A stretch of DNA of 21,861 nt from UKL13-2 sp031394335 (GCA_031394335.1 JANMXS010000134.1:1-21861), one strand, 5' to 3'. Shown: positions 7,971 to 16,499, numbered from the stretch's first letter. Notes: generated from the letters alone by a model not told the origin. Numbers and translations: made by a program.

Positions 7971-8150
7971 ACCGCCTAGTTAAGCGCTTTGGGAGACTCA
8001 GCGCAACCGCAACCGCAACGGCGAATGACGCAGGCGCTTTGCGGGTCCGCAGCCGCCGGCCTATAATCATTTCCCCGATATCTCATACAAATCGGCCCAA
8101 ACAGCTGGATCTTCCAACACCTTCACCACCCGGCTCTCGATCCAACCGCC
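7971..8150. promoter_or_regulatory. Divergent control region of the sugar locus, with a candidate promoter and operators
   Basis: This 180-bp gap separates the divergent GMC and MFS genes. On the plus strand TATAAT at 8062-8067 is a perfect -10 box with TTGCGG at 8039-8044 exactly 17 bp upstream, giving a likely start about 77 bp before the MFS ATG. GCGCTTTG occurs at 7984-7991 (inside the 8-bp palindrome AAGCGCTT) and again at 8034-8041, overlapping the -35 box; the copies are 50 bp apart. Centred CG-rich palindromes of the AAnCGnTT kind are typical LacI-family half-sites, so these are candidate operators for the LacI regulator at 3792-4796. A CAACCG-type tandem lies between them (about 8004-8020). 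The elements are seen; the binding is inferred. Confidence 0.5.
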
Positions 8151-9395
8151 ATGACCTCTCAAATAAAAACCCGCCTCTGCGCCATGATGTTCCTGGAGTT
8201 CTTCATCTGGGGCGGATGGTTCGTCACCATGGGCAGCTTCTTGGCGTCTAACCTGGGCGCGACCGGCGCACAAAGTGCGCTCGCCTACTCGACGCAATCC
8301 TGGGGCGCGATCATTGCACCCTTCGTTATCGGGCTGATTGCCGACAAGTATTTCAATGCCGAGCGGCTGCTGGGGATCATCCACCTGATTGGCGCGGTGC
8401 TGCTGTACAGACTGTCGATGGCGCAGAGCTTCGCTGACCTCTATCCCTACCTGCTCGGTTACATGATTCTCTACATGCCGACGCTGGCACTGGTCAACGC
8501 GATCTGCTTTCGGCAGATGGATGACCCGTCCAGGCACTTTGCAAAGATACGGCTGTGGGGAACGGTGGGCTGGATCATCGCGGGCCTGGTCATCAGCTAC
8601 GTGTTTTCCTGGGATGCCCCGGCGGCGCTGGCCGGCGGCATGCTCAAGCACACCTTCACGATGTGCGCTGCCGCCTCCCTGGTACTCGGCCTGTACAGCT
8701 TCACGCTACCGAAGACGCCGCCGCGGGTGCAGCCCGGGGAGCGGGTTACCGTACGGGACATGCTCGGGCTGGACGCTCTGGCCCTGCTCAAGGACCGCAA
8801 TTTCCTGGTGTTCTTCGCCGCCTCGATCCTGATCTGCGTGCCGCTGGCCTTCTATTACCAGTATGCCAACCTGTTCCTGACGGAGATTCACCTGGCCAAC
8901 GCTACCGGCAAGCAGACACTCGGCCAAATGTCCGAGGTGCTGTTCATGCTGCTGATCCCCTGGTTCCTGCTGCGCGTGGGCATGAAGACGACCCTGCTCG
9001 TCGGCATGCTGGCCTGGGCGGTGCGCTATGTCCTGTTCGCGTACGGCAATCCACACGCTCTGGTGTGGATGTTGCTCCTCGGCATTGCCCTGCATGGCGT
9101 TTGCTATGATTTCTTCTTTGTGTCGGGACAGATCTACACCGACTCCAAGGCTGGCGAGCGGTGCAAGAGCGCCGCGCAAGGTTTGATCACGCTGGCGACC
9201 TACGGCGTGGGTATGCTGGTGGGCTTCTGGACTGCGGGACAGATTGCCAATCATTACCTCACCCACGGTGCGCATGACTGGAGCGCAATTTGGCTCTGGC
9301 CCGGCGGGTTTGCGACTGCCGTGCTCCTGCTGTTCATGGCGGTTTTCCGGAATGAACGGGCGGGCTACTACGGTGCTCGCGGGCCGCGCGTATGA
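8151..9395 (+). CDS. MFS permease, NupG-like (nucleoside/sugar:H+ symporter family)
   Basis: A 414-residue inner-membrane carrier with about 12 hydrophobic segments in two halves. The start, TRLCAMMFLEFFIWGGWFVTMGSFL, and the following IIAPFVIGLIADKYFNAERLLGI match the NupG/nucleoside:H+ symporter branch of the MFS (PF03825 type). The loop RHFAKIRLWGTVGWIIAGLV is the conserved IRxWGTxGWI motif of that branch. Homologues beside keto-sugar or polyol genes are commonly labelled nucleoside permease but probably carry sugars, and the context suggests that here. No good Shine-Dalgarno precedes ATG 8151; ATG 8184 is a possible alternative. It is the first gene of the plus arm, and its stop overlaps the next start by four bases (ATGA). 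Confidence 0.88.
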   Translation: MTSQIKTRLCAMMFLEFFIWGGWFVTMGSFLASNLGATGAQSALAYSTQSWGAIIAPFVIGLIADKYFNAERLLGIIHLIGAVLLYRLSMAQSFADLYPYLLGYMILYMPTLALVNAICFRQMDDPSRHFAKIRLWGTVGWIIAGLVISYVFSWDAPAALAGGMLKHTFTMCAAASLVLGLYSFTLPKTPPRVQPGERVTVRDMLGLDALALLKDRNFLVFFAASILICVPLAFYYQYANLFLTEIHLANATGKQTLGQMSEVLFMLLIPWFLLRVGMKTTLLVGMLAWAVRYVLFAYGNPHALVWMLLLGIALHGVCYDFFFVSGQIYTDSKAGERCKSAAQGLITLATYGVGMLVGFWTAGQIANHYLTHGAHDWSAIWLWPGGFATAVLLLFMAVFRNERAGYYGARGPRV

Positions 9396-10633
9396 ATATC
9401 CGGTCGTTTGCTCCAAAGGCAATGCAACTCAGCCTGCTCACGGCGGCATTACAGGAGTTGACTCCGCGGGCACGACGCGATGCCGACCCCGACCTGGCGA
9501 TCGAGGAGTGGCTGGCCTTTGCCCGGCAGGTAGGCAGCCCCAACATCCAGCTCTCGGCGGCACTCCATCCGACCGAGTGCGACGTGCCGGCCGCCGCCAT
9601 GCTCGATCCGGTCGCCAACACGCTCGATCTTCGCGAACCGTTTACTCCCCGGCGCGCGACCCGAATCCTCGCCGCCATGCGTGACAGCGGCGTCGGGCTT
9701 TCAGATCTCGCCTACTTCGACAACATGCTAATTGCCGATGATGCGCTCCGGCGCAAGAAGCATGAGTTCATGTTGCGGGTGTTCGATGCCGCCGCATTGC
9801 TCGGCACCGACGCGGTGTGCGGCTTCGTCGGGCGCAACGCGCAGCTCGAGATGGACGCCAATCTCGTGATGTTCGAGGAGACGTTCATCCCGCTCCTGCA
9901 GGAGGCCAAGGCGCGCGGCCTGACTTACCGCATCGAACAATGCCCTATGCCCGGCTGGAACGTCACCGACAAATGGCACAACAATATTGCCTACGCGCCG
10001 GGCCCCTGGATCGCCTTGCACCGCATCTGCGAGCGCCACGGCGTCGGCGATCAATTCCGCATCCACTATGATCCCTCGCATGCCATCCTGATGGGCCAGG
10101 ACTCGCGTTCGCTGTTCCAATTCCTGAAAGACACCGGCTACAACTTTTTGATTGGCGGTTTCCACGTCAAGGGGCAGGTGATCGATGCGCGTGGCGTCTC
10201 GGCCTGGGGGTATGGCGGCCAGACGATGGAGCGGGGCGACTGGCTGGGCAACAAGCCCGCGAATGAACCGCGCGATCAAGCGCACGCCTGGAAGAAGCAG
10301 ACGGTCTTGGCCGAACACGAACTGCCGGGCACGGCGCGTCACGATCCGCTGGCGTACCTGCAGAACCGAACCGTCGATTGGCTTGATCATCAACTGGCGG
10401 CGCGGGAATTGCTCAGCATCGATCCGGCGGAGACCTATCTGGTAGTCGAGCACGAGTATCCGCCGGCTAGAATTCAGGACAAGGCTGCATTGGCGCCCAT
10501 ACTGGCCGGATCGCTGGCATTTACGCGGGCGATAGACCAGGCGGCGGCGGCGATGTATGCGCTCCAACACGAGGTGCTGGCGGCGCAGGGCATTGCGGTC
10601 CAGGGCGTGGGTCGTGAGGCCTATCGATCCTGA
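9392..10633 (+). CDS. Sugar phosphate isomerase/epimerase-like TIM-barrel protein
   Basis: A 413-residue cytoplasmic protein of the xylose-isomerase-like TIM-barrel (AP endonuclease 2) superfamily. Candidate metal ligands lie in the expected order: E182 in YRIEQCPMPGW, D227 and H230 in HYDPSH, H258 in GGFHVKGQ, and E353/E355 in VVEHE. Members act as epimerases or isomerases and, in 3-keto-sugar pathways, as lyases or hydratases on 3-keto-glycosides (levoglucosan LgdB type; C-glycoside-cleaving DgpB/C type). The next gene encodes a Gfo/Idh/MocA oxidoreductase, the usual partner in such pathways, so action on a keto-sugar is likely. It is translationally coupled to the permease by an ATGA overlap. 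It is longer than the common 260-300 residues because of an insertion around residues 265-330 (GGQTMERGDWLGNKPANEPR). The exact reaction is unknown. Confidence 0.82.
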   Translation: MNIRSFAPKAMQLSLLTAALQELTPRARRDADPDLAIEEWLAFARQVGSPNIQLSAALHPTECDVPAAAMLDPVANTLDLREPFTPRRATRILAAMRDSGVGLSDLAYFDNMLIADDALRRKKHEFMLRVFDAAALLGTDAVCGFVGRNAQLEMDANLVMFEETFIPLLQEAKARGLTYRIEQCPMPGWNVTDKWHNNIAYAPGPWIALHRICERHGVGDQFRIHYDPSHAILMGQDSRSLFQFLKDTGYNFLIGGFHVKGQVIDARGVSAWGYGGQTMERGDWLGNKPANEPRDQAHAWKKQTVLAEHELPGTARHDPLAYLQNRTVDWLDHQLAARELLSIDPAETYLVVEHEYPPARIQDKAALAPILAGSLAFTRAIDQAAAAMYALQHEVLAAQGIAVQGVGREAYRS

Positions 10634-10655
10634 AGACGCGGGAAGGATCGGGATC

Positions 10656-11801
10656 ATGCGCAAGGACACTGATGGCAGAAGACTGCGCGCCGGCATCGTG
10701 GGCGGTGGCCGCGGCGCGTTCATCGGCGCCGTGCATCGCACTGCCGTGGAACTCGACGGCCAGGCATTGGTGATCGCCGGCGCCCTGTCTTCGGATCCGC
10801 AAATCGCTCGTGACAGTGCCGCGGCCTGGAATCTGGAGCGGTCCTACGATTCGTACGTGGAGATGGCGCGCGTCGAGGCGGCGCGCGTGGACGGCATTGA
10901 CTTCGCAATTGTTGCCACACCAAATCACCTGCACTATCCGGTTGCCAGGGCTTTCCTGGAAAGCGGCTTGCCGGTCGTCTGTGACAAGCCCCTGACCCAC
11001 TCGCTACCGGAGGCCGAGGCGCTGGTCCAGGTGGTCGAACGTAGCGGGCAGCTGTTTGCGCTGACGCACAACTACACCGGCTACCCGATGGTTCGCGAGG
11101 CCCGCGAGCGCATCCGGCGTGGCGAGATCGGTGAACTGCGTAAGGTCCTGGTCGAGTATCACCAGGACTGGCTGATGGGCGCGCAGGAGCCAGCCGCGAA
11201 CAAGCAGGCCGCCTGGCGCACCGATCCGAGCCGGGCAGGCCTGGGCGGTTGCATCGGCGATATCGGATCGCACGCGCAAAATCTCCTCGAATACATTGTC
11301 GACAGGAAGATCACGTCGCTTTGCGCCGACCTGACCAGTTTTGTCCCAGGCCGACCCTTGGATGATGACGCCAATATCCTGCTGCGACTCGAAGGCGGCG
11401 GCAAGGGCACGCTGAGCTGCTCGCAGGTGGCCTGTGGCGAGGAGAATAACCTGAGCATCCGCGTTTACGGCTCCAAGGCGGGAATCGAGTGGCATCAGCA
11501 GGAGCCAAATACCCTGCTGTTCAAGCCGGGCGGCGAACCGTGGCGACGTCTGCGCACCGGCAGCAGTTCCCTGTCGCCGGAGAGCAAGGGTGCTACCCGG
11601 TTGCCGGCCGGGCACCCTGAGGGATACCTGGAAGCTTTTGCTCTACTATACCGCGAAGTGATCGCAGATCTCCGCCGCCTTGCGCATGGCGAACCCGCTC
11701 GAGGCGGATACCCGACGGTACACGACGGCTTGCGCGGCATGCGCTTCATTGCCGCGGCGGTGGCCAGCTCGAAGCAGGGTGGCCGCTGGCTGGAGCTTTG
11801 A
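10656..11801 (+). CDS. Gfo/Idh/MocA-family NAD(P)-dependent oxidoreductase
   Basis: A 381-residue cytoplasmic dehydrogenase. The N-terminal Rossmann fold has LRAGIVGGGRGAFIGAVHRTA for dinucleotide binding and FAIVATPNHLHYPVA. The family EKP motif appears as CDKP (K111), and the catalytic GDIGSH segment gives D202 and H206. The C-terminal half is the usual alpha/beta domain. Relatives oxidise or reduce sugar hydroxyls, including C3 (levoglucosan LgdA, puerarin-oxidising DgpA). Here it could either reduce the 3-keto-sugar released by the periplasmic arm or oxidise an imported glycoside. The start is set at ATG 10656, because GGAAGGA lies 8-9 bases upstream and the open frame before it overlaps the epimerase gene without family similarity. 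It is the last gene of the plus arm, 22 bp after the epimerase. Confidence 0.9.
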   Translation: MRKDTDGRRLRAGIVGGGRGAFIGAVHRTAVELDGQALVIAGALSSDPQIARDSAAAWNLERSYDSYVEMARVEAARVDGIDFAIVATPNHLHYPVARAFLESGLPVVCDKPLTHSLPEAEALVQVVERSGQLFALTHNYTGYPMVREARERIRRGEIGELRKVLVEYHQDWLMGAQEPAANKQAAWRTDPSRAGLGGCIGDIGSHAQNLLEYIVDRKITSLCADLTSFVPGRPLDDDANILLRLEGGGKGTLSCSQVACGEENNLSIRVYGSKAGIEWHQQEPNTLLFKPGGEPWRRLRTGSSSLSPESKGATRLPAGHPEGYLEAFALLYREVIADLRRLAHGEPARGGYPTVHDGLRGMRFIAAAVASSKQGGRWLEL

Positions 11802-12041
11802 CTGAACGCGGATGATCGCGATGAAGCCGGCTCAATCGGCGGAGATCTTCAGCATCACCATCCCCGCCAATCCTCCAGCCGCCGCCGCATCTGCACCAAA
11901 TCCCGCGCTTGCCACGCGGCGCCACTCGCTGATCTCGCCATCTCTTGCTCCCATCACCGTTAATCGGTGTGGGCGCCACACTATCAACCCGACCCGACGC
12001 CACAGTCATGCACGCTCACCGGAAGGACACGAATTACCCGC
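11802..12041. other. Convergent spacer with a possible minus-strand gene tail
   Basis: This 240-bp gap lies between the convergent oxidoreductase and TonB-receptor genes. A weak hairpin (CACCG-ATTAA-CGGTG, minus strand, around 11948-11971) has no T-run. One minus-strand frame, open for about 60 codons to a TGA at 11834-11832, ends GGLAGMVMLKISAD, which faintly resembles the C-terminus of zinc-dependent alcohol dehydrogenases. It has no ribosome binding site and no family core, so I do not call it a gene. Nothing else is recognised. Confidence 0.3.
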
Positions 12042-15000
12042 CTACAACTTCGCCGATACTTGCAGGAAGAAGTAGCGTCCCAAGACATCGAAGAGTGTCG
12101 AGGTGCCGGTATAGGTCGTTGCGGTTTGCGGTGGTGCGGTGTCAAACGTGTTGTTCATGCCTGCGGACACTTTGACGTTGGAGGCCAGCTGATAAGTCCC
12201 ATACAGATCGAGAAAAGTCCGGCTGGCGACGTCATTGTCGTTGCTGAAGAGCGGCGCAAAGGTGACGTCGACCTTGGACTTGCCAATGTATCTGATTTTC
12301 GCGCTGACGGAGAACGGCGATGCGGCAAAAGTCGTCGTCAAATTGGCCCGCACTTTAGGCAAAGTGTAGTTGCCGGCGCTTTGAATGATGTTTGAGGGAT
12401 TGCTGGAATCGACGATTGAGTTGTTCTTCATCGTGTACGAACCATCCAAAGCCACGGTCAACTGATTGGCCGTATTGAACAGATGGCTCAGCAGGTCGAA
12501 GCGATAGACCGCGGTGGTATCCACGCCCTCAGCCTGCAGCACCCCGATGTTGAGCGGCTCGAGAAACAGGTTGGTGATGGCATTCGTCACGTTTCCGCCC
12601 GCCGAGTTACCTCCGCCGCGCTGAATCAGCGCACACAAGGACTCGTTCAGCGTCGCACCATCTACGCAACCATTGATGATTTGCTGTGCGGGTAGCGTGT
12701 TGATGGCGGAAGCAATGTCGATATCCCACCAGTCAATTGTCAACGTGAAATTCGGCACCCAACGCGGCGTGATGACCGTGCCCACCGTCCAGCTCTTCGC
12801 CGTCTCGGCGGTGAGGCTGGCGTTGCCGGTGACGATCTGGGCACGGCCTTCCGCGGCGAGTGGATCGACGTAATTGGCGGGAACCCCAAGCTTGGCGCAA
12901 TTCGCGGCGCGCGTTGAAGAACCCGCATTGACGTAAACCGCGCTGCACGGGTCATAGTAGCCGGTGAACGTGCTCGAGCCTCCGGGACTGAACAGCTCCG
13001 TGAGGTTGGGAGCCCGGACGCTCTTCGAGCGCGTCACCCGAAACCGAACATCTTCGGTGGGCGCCCATTGCGCGGCGAGCTTCCATGCAGTCGTGTGGCC
13101 AATGGTGTTGTAATCCGAGTAGCGGATCGCCGCTTCGCCTTCGAGCGCCTTCGCAAAGGGCGCATCTTTGAGGATCGGGACCACGGTCTCCAGGAAGGCT
13201 TCTTTGACGTTAAAATTTGCGTAGCTCGAGGGGGAGTAGGTGTTGAACAACAACCCCTCGGTACCCAAGCCGTCGGCGACAACGGTCTGACTCTCCTTGC
13301 GATATTCGACGCCGGCGGACACCCCCAAGGGACCCGCCGGGAGGTGCCACACCGTTCCGGTTAGCTGCGCACCTCCCACCGCCGTTGTATTGATGATACG
13401 AGTCTGCGAGGTGTAGAGGAAGTAGTTGAGCGCCGCCTGGGTGGCGCGATCGGGACCAAAAAGGTTCAAGGGCACGCATCCCGCGGCCGCCGCGGTAGGA
13501 TCGGCGCATTTCGGGCCATTGGGTCCTGCGATCACGTCGATCGCCTGCAGGTAGCGGCTCTTGATGCGCTCGTTCTGAAATTGGCTGTCGTTGTTGTACT
13601 GGCCGTAGTCGTAGAATGCCATCCATTTGAAATCATCGCCCAAGCGACCGTCGAGCCGCGTCACCGTGTCGAAGGTGTAGCGATCGTTGACGCGCGTGAA
13701 CTGGCCCTGATCGGTATCGGTTCTACCCACCGAGAGGGAGGTCATGCCGGTTTGTGCCATCAGAGCTACAGCCGCAGCCGGAATGTAGGGGTTGTGCGCA
13801 TCGATGGTCAGGCCATAGTCAAATGGCGGCTGTACCGGAAACGAGGTGTTCGTATACGAGAACTGCAGATCTTCGGACAACTTTATGCCAGCACCCACGT
13901 CGTAGCCGAAGTGCAGCTGCGAGGCCAGCACCGAGAACTCGGGGCGGAGCTGCAGGAAGTCTTGGTTGTTGAAACCATCGCCACCGCCTGTGCCGAGATA
14001 CGATAAAGGCCTCGCGCCGTTCTGCACCGGACGCAAGCTCCCATCTTGGTTGACTGTGTACTGTGTGTTCCCGATGTAAAAGGCAGATCCGTAGGTCGTA
14101 TTGGGGAAGCGGCAGTCGAAGTATTGGATGTTCGTATAGGGGTTCGAGGCCGTCACGTTGGCATTCGGGAAATCGCAGTTGTAGCTCTTGTCCCAAGGCC
14201 GGCGCTCGGCCACGAGTGAAGTCTCGCGATTCCAAGAGATCCCGAAGATGAATTCGCCCCGATCCTGAAGCTTTTGGCCGTAAGTGGCGCTGACACTCTC
14301 CGTGGCGTTGTCGCCGCGGCTGGAGATGCCTGATCGCGCATTGATCTCAAGGCCTTCGGCGTTGTGCTTGAGAATAATGTTGACCACGCCGCTAACCGCA
14401 TCGGCGCCATACACCGATGAAGCACCTCCCGTGATGACCTCGATGCGCTCGATCATATTGGCAGGGATCGTGCTCAAGTCCACGGCGGAGGATGAGCTTC
14501 CGCCGGATACCCTTCGCAGGCCGTCCACCAGGACCAAGGTCCGATTCGTGCCGAGTCCGCGCAAGTTCAGAAACGTTGCGCCGGCATCGGTGTTGTAGCC
14601 TGCCTGGTTGGTGGATAAACCGATGCCGAGACCAAACTGCGAATACTGATTGAGGATGTCCCCGGCATTGGAGAAGCCGCTTTGTTCGATCGCGGCCGTG
14701 GTGATGACTTCGATGGGTGCCGGTTGCTCGAGCGCGCCGCGTGCGATGCGCGAGCCCGTGATCACGAGTTCCTCGAGCTGCGTATCTTTCTTTTCGGGCC
14801 CATTACTCGATGGGTTCGTCCCGCCCCCGACCTCTTGCACGGGACCCGCGGCATGAGTCTTCAATTGGGCCAAGTAAAATCGAGGTTTTTCGGGTGGAGT
14901 GAGCGCCGATGTCTCCTGATACGAGACTTCGGGCTGGCCATGGAGACGCGCGGCCGGTGACGGCGCGGTCACAAGCATCGCGCCACTCGAGTCCACAGTG

Positions 15001-15266
15001 ACCTTGAGCACGGTGCCTTTCAGCAACTTCTGCAGCGCCGATCGGGCGGATAAGATTCCGCTGACGCCTTGCGTGTGTTGGACCCCTACTTGAGAGGAGA
15101 TCACCCCGATCTCCGTACCCGATTGCTTTGCCAACGTCTGGATGGCCGTGACTAGATCTCCGGCCGGGACGTCGATGGGCTTTGCCTCGTCGGCAACCAC
15201 GACCGAGGTCATCGCCAATGACAAAGCCCAGGCGGCTATTGCATTTCGCGTAATCACATGCTGCAT
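12042..15266 (-). CDS. TonB-dependent receptor with N-terminal STN signalling domain (FecA-like transducer)
   Basis: A 1074-residue outer-membrane receptor. A signal peptide (AIAAWALSLAMTSVVVADE) precedes a secretin/TonB short N-terminal (STN) domain at about residues 30-105 (IDVPAGDLVTAIQTLAKQSG, VSGILSARSALQKLLKGT), the part that contacts a FecR-type anti-sigma protein. A linker leads to the TonB-box-like LEELVITGSRI (about 170). The plug follows (FLNLRGLGTNRTLVLVDGLR, IPANMIERIEVITGGASSVYGADAVSGVVNIILK), then a long barrel ending YFFLQVSAKL. Cys pairs in the barrel (YNCDFPN/YFDCRFPN, KCADP/GCVPLN) suggest disulfide-linked loops. AGGG six bases before ATG 15266 supports the start. FecR and an ECF sigma gene are upstream on the same strand. 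The ligand is unknown; the divergent S9 peptidase hints at peptides, the adjacent sugar locus at a glycoside. Confidence 0.93.
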   Translation of the reverse strand: MQHVITRNAIAAWALSLAMTSVVVADEAKPIDVPAGDLVTAIQTLAKQSGTEIGVISSQVGVQHTQGVSGILSARSALQKLLKGTVLKVTVDSSGAMLVTAPSPAARLHGQPEVSYQETSALTPPEKPRFYLAQLKTHAAGPVQEVGGGTNPSSNGPEKKDTQLEELVITGSRIARGALEQPAPIEVITTAAIEQSGFSNAGDILNQYSQFGLGIGLSTNQAGYNTDAGATFLNLRGLGTNRTLVLVDGLRRVSGGSSSSAVDLSTIPANMIERIEVITGGASSVYGADAVSGVVNIILKHNAEGLEINARSGISSRGDNATESVSATYGQKLQDRGEFIFGISWNRETSLVAERRPWDKSYNCDFPNANVTASNPYTNIQYFDCRFPNTTYGSAFYIGNTQYTVNQDGSLRPVQNGARPLSYLGTGGGDGFNNQDFLQLRPEFSVLASQLHFGYDVGAGIKLSEDLQFSYTNTSFPVQPPFDYGLTIDAHNPYIPAAAVALMAQTGMTSLSVGRTDTDQGQFTRVNDRYTFDTVTRLDGRLGDDFKWMAFYDYGQYNNDSQFQNERIKSRYLQAIDVIAGPNGPKCADPTAAAAGCVPLNLFGPDRATQAALNYFLYTSQTRIINTTAVGGAQLTGTVWHLPAGPLGVSAGVEYRKESQTVVADGLGTEGLLFNTYSPSSYANFNVKEAFLETVVPILKDAPFAKALEGEAAIRYSDYNTIGHTTAWKLAAQWAPTEDVRFRVTRSKSVRAPNLTELFSPGGSSTFTGYYDPCSAVYVNAGSSTRAANCAKLGVPANYVDPLAAEGRAQIVTGNASLTAETAKSWTVGTVITPRWVPNFTLTIDWWDIDIASAINTLPAQQIINGCVDGATLNESLCALIQRGGGNSAGGNVTNAITNLFLEPLNIGVLQAEGVDTTAVYRFDLLSHLFNTANQLTVALDGSYTMKNNSIVDSSNPSNIIQSAGNYTLPKVRANLTTTFAASPFSVSAKIRYIGKSKVDVTFAPLFSNDNDVASRTFLDLYGTYQLASNVKVSAGMNNTFDTAPPQTATTYTGTSTLFDVLGRYFFLQVSAKL

Positions 15267-15375
15267 ATTTATCCCTGGTGAGCGAGTTTAAGTTTAATTG
15301 TCCGCAGATACCAAGACGAATGAGACGCGAAGATCCTCCCATCTGGACAACAACTTTTTTTAATATTCGTGCTTG

Positions 15376-15405
15376 CTCGAGCCGGAAGCGACATCTCGGC
15401 TCGAG
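15376..15405. repeat. Perfect 9-bp inverted repeat in the FecR-receptor spacer
   Basis: CTCGAGCCG (15376-15384) and CGGCTCGAG (15397-15405) form a perfect stem around a 12-base loop. They lie in the 213-bp gap between the FecR stop and the receptor start. A T8 run at about 15353-15360 lies on the wrong side for terminating minus-strand transcripts, so this is not a standard terminator of FecR. It could stabilise or partly terminate the fecR mRNA before the receptor gene, or be a protein-binding site. Confidence 0.4.
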
Positions 15406-15479
15406 AACAGGCGATCAGCGCCCTGAGTAGGGGCGTTGCTGCGCGAGACGCGCACCGACGCACAGCATCGAAGCCGTGA

Positions 15480-16499
15480 TTAGCGGTGACGGAGAAAGAT
15501 GCGAGTGTCGTTCACTTCGATCTGAATCGGGAAGGCATCGGCCAGTAGACGCACGAAGCCTTGTGAGTTGTTGGTACGGAATTGACCCCCGATGCGCAGC
15601 GCGCCGATGTCCGGATCTTCGATGGCTATCTGCCGAGTGTTATAGCGATTGAACTCAGCCACCGCCTCGGTGAGCAAGGTGTCGTGAAAAACTAAGGTGC
15701 CCTGGCGCCAGCTGAGGCGGTCCTCGACATCCGCCAGCGGTTTGTCCTGAACCAGGACGCCGGCGATTCCCGCCACGGCAACGCCGCCGCGCGAGATCAT
15801 GGCGGTTTCCGGCGAACGATGCGCCGCGGAATGCTCCACACGCACTCGCCCTTCCGTCACGATCACTCGAATGCCGTTCTGTCCACGTCGAACCGAGAAC
15901 TTCGTGCCAACGGCGGTGACACGCTGATCGCCGACCCGCACCACGAACGGACGCTTAGGATCCTTGGCCACTTCGAAGAAAGCCTCGCCCTTGTCGAGGT
16001 CTACCCGGCGTTCCGAGTCGCTCAGTGTGATGCGGATAACTGAGTCGGTGTTGAGCGTGATGGTCGACCCATCCTTGACGGCAATCGCCGAAATTCCGCC
16101 GATGTCAGTGCGATACGATGTCGCACGCAGTGGCCAGCCCATCCACGTGGCGAGCACCGCCGCGAGCAGGAGGCTCGCAGCGATGGAAGTTCCCATTGCT
16201 CCCCATACCCGACCCGGATACCCGGCGATCCCGCGCGGAAGCGCCGGTTTCGCCGATGATTCGCAAAGCGCCGAGAGACGAGGGCGCTCGCTCAACTGCA
16301 AAAGGCCGTTTCGGCTGAGCACCTTGAGGCGTCGGGCCCCCGACCATGCGTTTTGCAGCCGCACGAAGGCGGCTCGATGCGCGGTCGATGCAGACAGCCA
16401 AGCATCGAGCGCGGCCTGATCGGCCTTGCGCCATCCTTCAGCTTCGCGGCGCACGATCCATACAGCCGCTACTCGTTCAATGTCTCGATGAAGTCCCAC
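15480..16499 (-). CDS. FecR-family anti-sigma / sigma regulator
   Basis: A 339-residue inner-membrane regulator. The N-terminal cytoplasmic DUF4880 segment (about 8-50; AAVWIVRREAEGWRKADQAALDAWLSAS, HRAAFVRLQNAW) binds the sigma factor. One membrane span follows at about 107-127 (TSIAASLLLAAVLATWMGWPL). The periplasmic FecR domain runs about 130-235 (YRTDIGGISAIAVKDGSTITLNTDS, RRVDLDKGEAFFEVAKDPKRPFVV, VTAVGTKFSVRR). The C-terminus is an STN-like unit (TEAVAEFNRYNTRQIAIED to IQIEVNDTRIFLRHR) that would meet the receptor's STN domain. It sits between the ECF sigma gene and the receptor gene, all on the minus strand, the classic cell-surface-signalling order. Confidence 0.93.
   Translation of the reverse strand: MGLHRDIERVAAVWIVRREAEGWRKADQAALDAWLSASTAHRAAFVRLQNAWSGARRLKVLSRNGLLQLSERPRLSALCESSAKPALPRGIAGYPGRVWGAMGTSIAASLLLAAVLATWMGWPLRATSYRTDIGGISAIAVKDGSTITLNTDSVIRITLSDSERRVDLDKGEAFFEVAKDPKRPFVVRVGDQRVTAVGTKFSVRRGQNGIRVIVTEGRVRVEHSAAHRSPETAMISRGGVAVAGIAGVLVQDKPLADVEDRLSWRQGTLVFHDTLLTEAVAEFNRYNTRQIAIEDPDIGALRIGGQFRTNNSQGFVRLLADAFPIQIEVNDTRIFLRHR

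Noticed and set aside
10557..10655. Upstream extension of the Gfo/Idh/MocA gene to 10557
   Set aside because: The extension (MRSNTRCWRRRALRSRAW) overlaps the epimerase coding region and has no family match. A good ribosome binding site precedes ATG 10656 instead.
9728..10741. 337-codon minus-strand open frame across the epimerase and the start of the oxidoreductase
   Set aside because: It overlaps two strongly supported plus-strand genes with catalytic motifs. Its translation shows no domain and is Arg-rich, as GC-rich antisense frames are.
15353..15405. T-run plus inverted repeat as an intrinsic terminator of fecR
   Set aside because: For minus-strand transcription the hairpin would be followed by A's rather than U's, so the order is wrong for an intrinsic terminator.
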